Assembly (NCBI GenBank): GCA_021784615.1
Contig: JAJYHU010000030.1
Location: 1-11,501 of the forward strand
Source: Acidobacteriota bacterium
GTDB taxonomy: Bacteria; Acidobacteriota; Terriglobia; UBA7540
Reading direction: 5' to 3'
Length of the DNA: 11,501 nt
The notes beneath the pieces are model-generated. The model was not told the origin of the DNA. It worked only from the letters and a program-made list of their open reading frames with translations, and did not search any database. The position numbers were made by a program, and so were the translations under genes. Positions 1 through 7,100 of this stretch are shown piece after piece; positions within the stretch are counted from its first letter, which is position 1, and each line of letters starts with the position of its first letter.

Positions 1-289
1 TATTTTTGCGGAAAAGCTAAAGCGACAGAATGCGGGGACCGAAGACCCGGCAACAGCCCTCACCGCCATCAACCGGCAGTCGTTTGACGCAGTCCTTCTT
101 GACCTGCGCTGTTCAAACCCCAAAAACGAAAACGCGATTCGCGGCATCGGGGAGATTCAGCCGAGCCTCGTGGGCAGGGTGCTGGTGATCGCCGCCGAGG
201 TCAGCGATCTCAAAACGTTGGACCTGGTGGAGCGATACCTCGTGAACGGCCTGCCGCGATCACTCCTCTGGCTTGTTTCCGATCTCTAA
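1..289 (+). CDS. C-terminal part of a receiver-like (CheY-fold) protein, cut by the window start
   Basis: The reading frame is open from base 2 to the TAA at 287-289 and gives 95 residues with no start in view, so the gene begins outside the window. Around residues 19-35 the pattern 'ALTAINRQSFDAVLLDL' matches helix 2 and strand beta3 of a response-regulator receiver domain, where the Asp of 'LLDL' would be the phosphoacceptor. 'GRVLVIAAEVSD' (about residues 58-69) fits strand beta4, with Ala in place of the usual Thr/Ser. I see no clear beta5 Lys-Pro, so the domain may be degenerate or not phosphorylated in the normal way. No output domain follows. The stop lies 3 nt from the stop of the convergent oxidoreductase gene. 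The frame and stop are seen directly; the family assignment rests on a short stretch and is moderate. Confidence 0.5.
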   Translation, partial: IFAEKLKRQNAGTEDPATALTAINRQSFDAVLLDLRCSNPKNENAIRGIGEIQPSLVGRVLVIAAEVSDLKTLDLVERYLVNGLPRSLLWLVSDL

Positions 290-292
290 GCG

Positions 293-1711
293 TTAAACCT
301 CGTCAGGAACCACGAAGGGGGCGCGGTATCCGCGGTCGCCGTCGCGCATCAGGAGGTCGGCTTCGGGATCGTTGATGACCTGCTGGCTCTCGGGATCGAA
401 GTTGACCGGGCGCCCCAGCCGGTACGACGCGTTCGCCAGATGCACCAGCGTGCATGAGATGAATCCTTCTTCGATAGGCGCGCGCAGGTCCTGCTTGCGG
501 CGGCTGCGCACACAGTCGACGAAGTTGTCAAAGTGCGACTGGTTGGCTTTTGAGAAGTCTCCGCCCACGCCGTTGCCGGGGCCGGGTTCGGCAGCCTTGC
601 CCAGCCAGACGCTGTAGGTGTCGGGGTCCTCGTCCATGGCCATGTAGCCCTTGGAGCCGTAAAAGATTTCTCCGATGGTATTTCTTGATCCTGCCAGCGC
701 GCCAAGTCTGGGCCCGCGCGTGGCCTCCTCGCGGGCTTTTTTGTCCGCCCAGGCGCCAATCGTCGCTTCGTGGTTGGTGATCCAGTGGCGGACCTCAAAC
801 TCCAGCATCTTGCGCTTGCCGTTGGGCAGGTCATACTCAAAGGCGCAATTGAGCGTGTTGGGGGTTTCCTGGTCGTCGTCGAACATAAAGTGGCCGCCCA
901 CCGCGGAGGTTCGGTTCGGAAAGCCTACGCCTAAGCCCCACCGGGCGATATCCACCTGGTGAATGCCCTGATTGCCGAGATCGCCGTTGCCGTAATACCA
1001 GAACCAGTGCCAGTTGTAGTGGAAGCGGTTGCGGGTGAAGGCGTGAACGGGCGCCGGGCCCATCCACAGGTCGTAATGCACGCCCGGCGGCACGGGCTGC
1101 ACGGGAGCGTGGCCGATGGTGTCGCGCCATTTGAAGCAAAGACCTCGCGACAGATAGACGTCGCCGAGCAATCCCTCGCGCAGCTTCCGGATGCCCTCCC
1201 GCACGGCCAGACTGGAGCGGCCTTCCGTGCCGTGCTGGACGATGCGATTGTAACGGTTGGTGGCGCGCACCAGTTGGCGGCCCTCCCACCAGTTGTGGCA
1301 GCACGGCTTCTCGATATAAACGTCTTTGCCAGCCTGGCAGGCCCAGATGCCGATCAGGCTGTGCCAGTGGTTCGGCGTGGCAATCGCCACCGCGTCAATC
1401 GACTTGTCCTCCAGCACCTTTCGAACGTCCACGTAAGTTTTGGGCTTGGGATAGCCTGCCTTTTCCATATCCGCTAGGCGCTTGCGCATCACGTTGTCAT
1501 CAATGTCGCAGATCGCCGCCACTTCGGAATTGGGATTCTTGGAAAAGCACTCAATGTGCGTCCAGCCCCGCGAGCGAATGCCACAGACAGCCACGCGGAC
1601 GCGATCATTCGAGCCGAGAATCTTTTTTGAATCCGCCGCCATGCCGAGCGCGGCCATGCCCGCGCCCGTCTTCAGGAAGCTTCGGCGACCCATTTCAGGT
1701 TTTGAGGACAT
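293..1711 (-). CDS. Twin-arginine-exported Gfo/Idh/MocA family oxidoreductase
   Basis: A 472-residue NAD(P)-dependent sugar or cyclitol oxidoreductase of the Gfo/Idh/MocA family. The chosen ATG (1711) has GAGAGGGG 9 nt upstream; an in-frame ATG at 1762 would add 17 residues ahead of the leader and lacks this site. The N-terminus carries a twin-arginine signal (GRRSFLK at residues 8-14, then a small hydrophobic stretch), so the enzyme probably acts in the periplasm with a tightly bound cofactor. The Rossmann fold starts near residue 37 (RVRVAVCG). The usual GxGxxG is GIRSRG here, with the middle Gly replaced by Arg. The family's EKP motif, with the conserved Lys, is at 134-136. The C-terminal substrate domain shows 'GNQGIHQVDIARW' near 246-258. 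Substrate is unknown. It lies 192 nt downstream of the PhyH-type gene on the same strand and may be co-transcribed with it. Confidence 0.93.
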   Translation of the reverse strand: MSSKPEMGRRSFLKTGAGMAALGMAADSKKILGSNDRVRVAVCGIRSRGWTHIECFSKNPNSEVAAICDIDDNVMRKRLADMEKAGYPKPKTYVDVRKVLEDKSIDAVAIATPNHWHSLIGIWACQAGKDVYIEKPCCHNWWEGRQLVRATNRYNRIVQHGTEGRSSLAVREGIRKLREGLLGDVYLSRGLCFKWRDTIGHAPVQPVPPGVHYDLWMGPAPVHAFTRNRFHYNWHWFWYYGNGDLGNQGIHQVDIARWGLGVGFPNRTSAVGGHFMFDDDQETPNTLNCAFEYDLPNGKRKMLEFEVRHWITNHEATIGAWADKKAREEATRGPRLGALAGSRNTIGEIFYGSKGYMAMDEDPDTYSVWLGKAAEPGPGNGVGGDFSKANQSHFDNFVDCVRSRRKQDLRAPIEEGFISCTLVHLANASYRLGRPVNFDPESQQVINDPEADLLMRDGDRGYRAPFVVPDEV

Positions 1712-1720
1712 AGAGATTTT

Positions 1721-1728
1721 CCCCTCTC
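1721..1728 (-). promoter_or_regulatory. Ribosome binding site deciding the oxidoreductase start
   Basis: On the minus strand GAGAGGGG precedes the ATG at 1711 by 9 nt. It lies inside the longer open frame, which supports the internal ATG just before the twin-arginine leader as the real start. Confidence 0.65.
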
Positions 1729-1903
1729 TCGGTGAAAAGAAATCATGAAGTTCGCCTTCCAACTCAATCTGGAAGCTTGCTGACTAAGAAACATGCTTTG
1801 ATGCGCGCGCCTGCTTCCGCCGATGCCATCGCCCGACGGACGTCCGCCTTCTGCTCGATCCCGGGGGTCGGAGCAAGTACGGCGCGAAAACATGCGGGCG
1901 GTT

Positions 1904-2716
1904 TCAACCGGCTTTCTGCGATCCTGTGTAAAAGGATTTCTCTTCCAATTTCAGTCCGAATTCCTTGATGGCCTCGTCCGGGACTTTCTGGAGCGGCGAG
2001 TACATGGCGTGCCGGGATTGCTTATAAGGGCTGTTCGACGCTGCGTTGTAGCAACTGATCAAGGCCCATCGGGGATTGGGAGAACGGTTCTGGTCGGAGC
2101 GGTGGAGCAGATTGCAGTGGAAGAACAGCGTGTCGCCAACGCCCATCTCGCAATAGACAAGTCCCATAACTTTTTTGGCGGCTTCCACCTGCTCCAAATT
2201 GGCGCCCGTCTGTTCGCCGTTGGCTCCCAAGTTGTGGTCGATTCTCCCCATCCGGTGGGAACCTTTGAGGACTTGCAGGCAGCCGTTTTCCCGGTTGGCG
2301 GCATCGACTGCAACCATAACGCTTGCCATATCCGGAAACAGGCAGCCGTCGTAGTACCAGTATCCGTAGTCCTGATGCCACGTCCAGGCTCCGCCCACGT
2401 AAGGCTCCTTCTGGATCATCTTGGAATGCCAGTGGTAGACTTCGCTCCCCAAAACTCTTTCCACGGAATCGACGATGCGATGGCCTCGTGAAAACAATCC
2501 GTAAATGTCGTTGCCCGCTTCATTCCATAAGGCGAGCTTCACGCGGCCGCCTTCGCGGTCGTCCACCGTGTGCACGTTCTCCTTGATGGCGGTGTCGATT
2601 TCGCGCGCCTTGCGGAGCAGCGCCATTTCCTCAGCGTCAAACAGAGACCTGACAAGAACGTAGCCGTTTTTCTGGAACTGAGCAACCTCTTGGTCCGTCA
2701 AAACTCGGGAGCCCAT
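1904..2716 (-). CDS. Phytanoyl-CoA dioxygenase (PhyH) family Fe(II)/2-oxoglutarate oxygenase
   Basis: A 270-residue member of the PhyH/ectoine-hydroxylase-like superfamily. These enzymes couple oxidation of 2-oxoglutarate to succinate with hydroxylation of a small substrate. The iron-binding facial triad is visible: His114-x-Asp116 in 'WTWHQDYGYW' and the distal His205 in 'NLLHRSDQN'. Arg216 in 'NPRWALISCYN' is placed to bind 2-oxoglutarate. 'NGCLQVLKGSHRMG' (about 144-157) is another family signature. Length is normal for the family. The start at 2716 is chosen because a GGAGG sits 8 nt before it; an ATG at 2731 would add MEEKP, but its own codons are that GGAGG. The nearby Gfo/Idh/MocA gene suggests a shared catabolic role, for example with sugar or cyclitol derivatives, but the substrate cannot be read from sequence. 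Confidence 0.92.
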   Translation of the reverse strand: MGSRVLTDQEVAQFQKNGYVLVRSLFDAEEMALLRKAREIDTAIKENVHTVDDREGGRVKLALWNEAGNDIYGLFSRGHRIVDSVERVLGSEVYHWHSKMIQKEPYVGGAWTWHQDYGYWYYDGCLFPDMASVMVAVDAANRENGCLQVLKGSHRMGRIDHNLGANGEQTGANLEQVEAAKKVMGLVYCEMGVGDTLFFHCNLLHRSDQNRSPNPRWALISCYNAASNSPYKQSRHAMYSPLQKVPDEAIKEFGLKLEEKSFYTGSQKAG

Positions 2717-2724
2717 GGGTTTTT

Positions 2725-2729
2725 CCTCC
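2725..2729 (-). promoter_or_regulatory. Shine-Dalgarno GGAGG deciding the PhyH start
   Basis: A perfect GGAGG on the minus strand lies 8 nt before the ATG at 2716. It overlaps the first codons that would follow the upstream in-frame ATG at 2731, so the downstream ATG is the better start. Confidence 0.7.
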
Positions 2730-2731
2730 AT

Positions 2732-3120
2732 TTATCGCTGATGTTTACGCTGCGCTGATTCTACCTCAATCCTTAAAAAGCCGGCGCGGCAAGATGCAGG
2801 GGTTCCCGTGAACGTCAAGATCGCTAGGCGCTTTGGAGCGCCCGCGCCGCGCTCGGAATTCCTTCCTCTGTTGGACGTCACGCTTCCCCCGCGCCTGATT
2901 CGACTTCTGCCATTTTACGGTACGCCTTCCTGATGTCAAGCGAACCGGCAGAGGGAACGGCTGCGCCCATCACGGCCCGGCGGGAGATCGGCCAAGAGTC
3001 TTTGGTTGCATTTAGGCCGCGTTTAGCGCAACATATGCCTAGCGCGAAAGCGCTCGAAAGGCAGGCACGACGGTCCTTACCTTGTCAAGTGCCGGCAAAA
3101 GTTTCACGTATCAAAATGGC
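2732..3120. other. Gene-free stretch between the divergent PhyH and HU genes
   Basis: No credible gene is seen; the one short + frame here (2933-3124) is Arg/Ala-rich and has no recognisable motif. On the minus strand TAGAAT (2758-2763) could be a -10 box about 40 nt ahead of the PhyH start, but no convincing -35 goes with it. A perfect hairpin, AGCGC-GAAA-GCGCT with a GNRA tetraloop, lies at 3041-3054, upstream of the HU promoter. I cannot assign it a function. Confidence 0.5.
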
Positions 3121-3149
3121 TTGACAGTTGTGAGGTTATTGCTTAGAGT
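3121..3149 (+). promoter_or_regulatory. Sigma70-type promoter of the HU gene
   Basis: A perfect -35 TTGACA (3121-3126) is separated by 17 nt from the -10 TAGAGT (3144-3149, four of six matches to TATAAT). Transcription would start near 3156, giving a leader of about 55 nt before the HU start codon. Box sequence, spacing and position all fit; activity is inferred. Confidence 0.72.
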
Positions 3150-3210
3150 GTCGCACTTCGGTCATATGTTAGAAAGACCCTAGATATCTATTTCAGGAGA
3201 GGAGCAGCAA

Positions 3211-3510
3211 ATGGCAAAAGTGATGACCAAATCTCAGGTGGTATCGTACTTGGCTGAGAAATCAGGACTGCAGAAGAAGGCCACGGCTGAGCTTCTGGAA
3301 AATCTCGTGACTCTGGCCACCAAGGAATGCAAGAGCAACGGCCAGTTTGTAGTTCCCGGTCTCGGTAAGGCCGTCAAGGCTCATCGCAAGGAGCGGGTGG
3401 GGCGCAATCCGCAAACCGGCGCACCCATCAAAATCCCGGCAAAAACTGTTGTGAAGTTCCGCCTGGCAAAGGCTTTTAAAGACGCCGTTGTCCCGCCGCG
3501 GAAAAAATAA
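3211..3510 (+). CDS. HU-family DNA-binding protein
   Basis: A 99-residue histone-like protein of the HU/IHF family. These proteins act as dimers that bend and compact DNA with little sequence specificity. The N-terminal helical part (residues 1-45, 'TKSQVVSYLAEKSGL') resembles the HU dimerisation region. The beta-arm signature is clear: 'GRNPQTGAPIKIPAKTVVKF' at about 64-83, with the conserved Asn-Pro at the arm tip that intercalates DNA. It ends with the usual 'LAKAFKDAV' helix and a short basic tail, PPRKK, making it slightly longer than the typical 90 residues. AGGAGAGGAG at 3195-3204 is a strong ribosome binding site 6 nt before the ATG. It has its own promoter and a probable terminator about 50 nt downstream, so it looks monocistronic and well expressed. 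Confidence 0.96.
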   Translation: MAKVMTKSQVVSYLAEKSGLQKKATAELLENLVTLATKECKSNGQFVVPGLGKAVKAHRKERVGRNPQTGAPIKIPAKTVVKFRLAKAFKDAVVPPRKK

Positions 3511-3559
3511 CATCTCGGAGGCTTGAAGGTTTCCTGCAGGCATTTGCGGGCAAGCGCTG

Positions 3560-3584
3560 CTCCGGCAAATCAGCCGGGGATTTT
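3560..3584 (+). terminator. Probable intrinsic terminator of the HU gene
   Basis: A 7-bp GC-rich stem, 3560-3566 pairing with 3573-3579 and including one G-U pair, closes a 6-nt loop (AAATCA) and is followed by ATTTT. It lies 50 nt after the HU stop codon. The U tract is short, so efficiency is uncertain. Confidence 0.5.
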
Positions 3585-3898
3585 CGGCGGCTTGTTCGAA
3601 AGTGGCGCGGCGGGAACCCGGAAGCAAGCGAGCTTGTTTCTCGCGGCAGGCTCGTGGCATTACCAGGGAAAAGCGTGGGTGCGCATCTAACCGGAAAACT
3701 TTGGCGAAAGGCCTTGCTGCGGGCAGGGCCCTTTGCCTTATCAGGGTGGGCGCCGCGGGCCACGGTTTAAGTGATCAAGCAGCTCGGGCTGAACCGCGTT
3801 TGAGCTTGGGCTTTTTGTGGCATCTTTCCCCTCTGTGCGCTGTTACGGGCGGGTGGCCTCGTGGCTTAGAGCGGGTTCCGGGAGGGCTGCAACGGGGC

Positions 3899-3918
3899 AA
3901 ACCCCCTCGCGGGTTTTT
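3899..3918 (+). terminator. Terminator-like hairpin with U tract
   Basis: AAACCC (3899-3904) pairs with GGGTTT (3911-3916) around a 6-nt loop, and the arm runs into a five-T tract (3914-3918). An alternative GGGG-CAAA-CCCC hairpin overlaps it at 3894-3905. It lies nearly 390 nt beyond the HU stop, so it is either a back-up terminator or ends an unrecognised transcript. Confidence 0.45.
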
Positions 3919-4021
3919 CAGCACATAAACCGCCGCTGGCATTAGAAAGCGTTAAGCTTCCGGCGGTATTCGTGTACTCCAACAAAGCGCCAACAAAGGC
4001 CGGTGGCTCTGCGGGAAGCTT

Positions 4022-5890
4022 CTACCATGGAGCGACGGCCAACCCCGGCCATCCGGTCTCTTCGGAGTTGAGCGCCCGGTCAAGGTTGAAGGCGGCGCTG
4101 ATCAAGGCAACGTGGGTGAAGGCCTGTGGAAAGTTCCCTAGCGCTTCGGCGCAGGGGCCTGTCTCCTCGGCGTAAAGCCCCAGATGATTCGCATAGCCTA
4201 GCATCTTGTCGAACACCAGCACCGCCTGATCCAGTCGCCGCCGGTCGACCCGCCCGGCGCGCGTGAGCGCTTCCACCAGCCAGAACGTGCACATGTTGAA
4301 GGTGCCTTCGGCGCCATTCAGCCCGTCGATTCCCGTTTCGGGATGGTAACGGTACGCAAGGCCGTTTGAGACAAGCCCACCTTGATCGGGAGGGCGGTTG
4401 ATGGCGTCGAGCGTTTTCAGCATGCGGGGGTCGGTGGGCGACATGAAAAAGACCAGAGGCATGATGAGGCTTGAGGCGTCCAGGCAATTGCAGCCGTAGT
4501 ATTGCACGAAAGACTGCCGGGTCGCGTTCCAGCCCTTGCACAGGACCTCTTCGTAAATGGCGTCGCGGTTTTTCAGCCAGCGGTCGCGGTCGGCGGGGAA
4601 GGAACGCTTGTCGGCCAGGCGTAGGCCGCGGTCGAGCGCCACCCAGCACATCACCTTTGAATAGACAAAGTGCTGCCGCCCTCCGCGAACCTCCCAGATC
4701 CCGTCATCCGGACGATGCCAGTTTTCACAAACCCAGTTCAGTAGTTCTCGAAGCTCTTTCCACAGTTCGTAGGAGATGGGGCTGCCGTATTTGTTGTAGA
4801 GGTAGACGGAATCCATTAGTTCGCCGTAGATGTCCATCTGCAACTGGTTGGACGCGGCGTTGCCGACGCGCACGGGCCGCGAGCCCCTATAGCCTTCCAG
4901 GTGGTCGAGAGAAACTTCATTGAGCTCGTGACGGCCGTCGATCCCGTACATGATTTGCAATGAGCCGTCCGGCCTGCGCTCGTGGCACCGGGCCTCCAGC
5001 CATTGCATGAATTTGGCCGCTTCTTCATTGAAGCCCAGCCGCATCAGGGCATAAAGGGCGAAGGCCGCGTCGCGAATCCAGGTATAGCGGTAATCCCAAT
5101 TGCGGCCGCCGCCGATGCTCTCGGGCAGGCTGCAAGTGGGCGCGGCCACAATCGCGCCCGTCGGGTGAAAGGTGAGCAGCTTCAAAACCAGGGCGGAGCG
5201 ATAAACCATTTCGCGCCAGCGGCCGCGGTAGCGGCATTGGGAAAGCCAGCGCCGCCAGTAGTTGACCGTGCGCTCGAAAAGTTGGGCTTCCTCCTTTTCC
5301 TTGATCGGTGAGCCGCAAGGCGCGCCGGCAGGAAGCGTTTGCAGAACGAAAATGGCGCTCTGGCCTTCGTCCAGGGTAAACTCCGCCGTAACGCCTCCCT
5401 GGCCGTCATCGCGCAAAGGCACGGTTGCAGAGAGTCCCAGGCGGAGGGTTGCGGACTCAAAGCAGACGCCTTGGGGCAAGGCGTGGGCCTTGTGCGGGTC
5501 GCGGGCATAATTGAAAGCGGGGCTGCAAGCGGCCCGAAACGGCATGGACCCTCTTACCACCTGCACGCGCCGAATCACTTGATGCTCGCCTTGCGAGGGG
5601 CGCTGCTCAACGGGCATGTAGTCGATGATTTCCGCCACCCCGGCCTGGGCGAGGAAGCGCGTGACCAGAACGTTGGTGTCCGGCCAGTAAAGCTGTTTCA
5701 GCGTCATTCCGCCAGGCGTTGGTGCAATCTGGAACCGGCCGCCTTTCTTGTCATCGAGGAGGGCGGCAAAGACGCTGGGCGAATCGAAGTTGGGAAAACA
5801 GAGCCAATCGATTGACCCGTTCATTCCCACCAGCGCGACCGTGTGCATGTCGCCGATGATTCCGTAATTTTCAATTGGCTGGTAGCCCAT
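4022..5890 (-). CDS. Glycoside hydrolase family 15 protein (glucoamylase/trehalase type)
   Basis: A 622-residue, full-length bacterial GH15 enzyme with no signal peptide, so probably cytoplasmic. GH15 members invert the anomeric centre and release glucose from alpha-glucans, or in several bacterial lineages from trehalose. The N-terminal beta-sandwich domain (residues 1 to about 215) begins with the family hallmark 'IENYGIIGDMHTVALVGMNG' and 'GSIDWLCFPNFDSPSVF'. The (alpha/alpha)6 catalytic barrel follows, with 'GGRNWDYRYTWIRDAAF' at 261-277. The likely general acid is Glu400 in 'DDGIWEVRGG'. The likely general base is Glu575 in 'GLYAEETGP', just before 'GNFPQAFTHVALI'. The start at 5890 has only a weak AAAGGG upstream but fits the conserved N-terminus. 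It stands alone, with no trehalose or glycogen genes in view, so glucan versus trehalose specificity is undecided. Confidence 0.95.
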   Translation of the reverse strand: MGYQPIENYGIIGDMHTVALVGMNGSIDWLCFPNFDSPSVFAALLDDKKGGRFQIAPTPGGMTLKQLYWPDTNVLVTRFLAQAGVAEIIDYMPVEQRPSQGEHQVIRRVQVVRGSMPFRAACSPAFNYARDPHKAHALPQGVCFESATLRLGLSATVPLRDDGQGGVTAEFTLDEGQSAIFVLQTLPAGAPCGSPIKEKEEAQLFERTVNYWRRWLSQCRYRGRWREMVYRSALVLKLLTFHPTGAIVAAPTCSLPESIGGGRNWDYRYTWIRDAAFALYALMRLGFNEEAAKFMQWLEARCHERRPDGSLQIMYGIDGRHELNEVSLDHLEGYRGSRPVRVGNAASNQLQMDIYGELMDSVYLYNKYGSPISYELWKELRELLNWVCENWHRPDDGIWEVRGGRQHFVYSKVMCWVALDRGLRLADKRSFPADRDRWLKNRDAIYEEVLCKGWNATRQSFVQYYGCNCLDASSLIMPLVFFMSPTDPRMLKTLDAINRPPDQGGLVSNGLAYRYHPETGIDGLNGAEGTFNMCTFWLVEALTRAGRVDRRRLDQAVLVFDKMLGYANHLGLYAEETGPCAEALGNFPQAFTHVALISAAFNLDRALNSEETGWPGLAVAPW

Positions 5891-6030
5891 TGAACCCTTT
5901 TTTCGGCTGGGGATCGATTTGTATCATCCATCCTGAAGCGATCGGAGGTATCCAGGCTGGCCTTCGGCAGCTAAAACATGGCGGAGCCACCGTATCGTAT
6001 TCTTTCTGGCGAAGCTGCGTATCGGACTGC

Positions 6031-6127
<97 letters not shown>

Positions 6128-6187
6128 GGTGTAGCCCTGTTCCTCGCTCGCGCGGGATCAGATCGTGGTGCGGTTATTCAATTGCTT

Positions 6188-6682
6188 TCAAACTGGACGG
6201 TTCTTCCTTCGGCGTTGTCGAAAAAAATCACGCAGAATCCCGGAGCAATCTTCCGTCAGGATGCCGCGTTCGACCTCCACGCGATGGTTCAGCTTCGCAT
6301 CGTTCAGCACGGAAAGAGCCGAGCCGCAAGCTCCTGCCTTGGGGTCCTCGGCGCCCATCACCAGCCTCCTGACGCGCGCCTGCACGATGGCGCCCACGCA
6401 CATCACACAAGGCTCAATTGTAACATACAGAGTGCAGCCCCCGAGGCGGTAGTTCCCAAGCTTGCGGGCCGCGCGCCCGAGCGCCAGGATCTCGGCGTGG
6501 GCGGCCGGGTTGTGCAGATGGAGCGGCCGGTTGTGCGCGCGCGCGATCACCTGCCCGTCCTTTACCACAACGGCGCCCACGGGCACCTCATCTTCGCGGT
6601 AAGCGCGCCGGGCCTCTCGCAAGGCCTCGCGCATGAACTTTACATCCGGCATTTCTTCAGGCTTTCCGTCGCCGCGCCCCAT
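6188..6682 (-). CDS. tadA: tRNA-specific adenosine deaminase
   Basis: A 164-residue cytidine-deaminase-fold enzyme. TadA converts the wobble adenosine A34 of tRNA-Arg(ACG) to inosine in the cytoplasm. The zinc and catalytic motifs are intact: His-Ala-Glu in 'PAAHAEILAL' (about 59-68), and Pro-Cys-x-x-Cys in 'IEPCVMCVGAI' (about 92-102). 'VPVGAVVVKDGQVIARAHN' (about 33-51) is also highly characteristic. The C-terminal 'ILRDFFRQRR' helix is as expected. The start at 6682 has AGGA 7 nt upstream; a start at residue 11 (MPDVKF) would also fit family lengths. The tRNA-Ser gene follows on the same strand. A comparable tadA/tRNA-Ser neighbourhood is, from memory, known in Bacillus (yaaJ with trnSL-Ser1), so this is a plausible conserved context. 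Confidence 0.95.
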   Translation of the reverse strand: MGRGDGKPEEMPDVKFMREALREARRAYREDEVPVGAVVVKDGQVIARAHNRPLHLHNPAAHAEILALGRAARKLGNYRLGGCTLYVTIEPCVMCVGAIVQARVRRLVMGAEDPKAGACGSALSVLNDAKLNHRVEVERGILTEDCSGILRDFFRQRRRKNRPV

Positions 6683-6782
6683 CCAGCCATCCTAGCATTT
6701 TCTTTCCATACTCGAGAACACCCGTGCGTTTGTAAGGACAAGCCTGAAGCGACGGTCCATCCGGAAAGCGCATCCAATAGGA

Positions 6783-7070
6783 TGGCGCGACGGGCACGAT
6801 CCGGCGGAATACATGGAGAAGCACCCGGGCCGCTTCCCGCTGCTGCACGTTAAGGATGAAAGATGGCGCTTGAAGGCCACCCCCACGGGCCGAACTCCTT
6901 GGACCGCTTACGGTCCGGTGGGCAAGGGAGTGATCGGCTGGAAGCGGATATTCAAGGCGGCTAAACGCGGAGGATTGAAGCACTATTACGTTGAGCAGGA
7001 TCTGTGCGTGCTGCCTCCGCTCGAGGCCGTCCGGATTAGCTACAATTACCTCCACGAGTTGACGGTTTAG
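6783..7070 (+). pseudogene. 5'-truncated sugar phosphate isomerase/epimerase (xylose-isomerase-like TIM barrel) remnant
   Basis: From about 6783 the + frame reads as the C-terminal third of a sugar phosphate isomerase/epimerase of the xylose-isomerase-like TIM-barrel type. Landmarks are 'DGHDPAEYMEKHPGRFPLLH' leading into 'VKD', then 'GKGVIGWKRIFKAAKRGG', 'KHYYVEQD' and 'PLEAVRISYNYL', ending at the TAG at 7068-7070. A complete protein of this type is about 270-300 residues, but only about 95 are here. The frame is open back to 6696, but the upstream residues look unrelated and the missing N-terminal part is not found: the antisense tadA gene occupies that space. An ATG at 6813 could give an 85-residue product but has no good ribosome site. 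I read it as a decayed or deletion-truncated gene. The family is often found beside Gfo/Idh/MocA genes. Confidence 0.7.
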
Positions 7071-7100
7071 GGGGGGGCTGAACGAGGTTCTTGGAAAAGT

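Larger units (their letters stand above)
3511..4021. other. Gene-free stretch between the convergent HU and GH15 genes
   Basis: About 510 nt without a credible protein gene. The only sizeable + frame (3602-3928) encodes an Arg/Gly-rich, motif-free sequence. The stretch holds a terminator-like hairpin at 3560-3584, a looser hairpin followed by CTTTTT at 3781-3817, and a second terminator-like hairpin at 3899-3918. Two tandem CCAACAAAG copies (3979-3987 and 3990-3998) follow. An 8-bp inverted repeat (AAGCTTCC at 3954-3961, GGAAGCTT at 4014-4021) abuts the GH15 stop codon. The spacing of two terminators about 330 nt apart leaves room for a small RNA gene, but I could not match any known RNA family. 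Confidence 0.5.

Noticed and set aside
1823..2491. Open + strand frame of 222 codons
   Set aside because: It is antisense to the PhyH gene, whose catalytic residues are all visible on the other strand.
3586..3918. Match to tmRNA, SRP RNA, RNase P RNA or 6S RNA
   Set aside because: None of the conserved core sequences of these RNAs could be recognised, so no named RNA is called.
3602..3928. Open + strand frame of 108 codons in the HU-GH15 spacer
   Set aside because: It has Arg/Gly-rich composition, no ribosome site worth noting, no motif, and runs through the second terminator hairpin.
6182..6853. Open + strand frame of 223 codons across tadA
   Set aside because: It is antisense to an unmistakable TadA and runs out of frame into the isomerase remnant; no family pattern.
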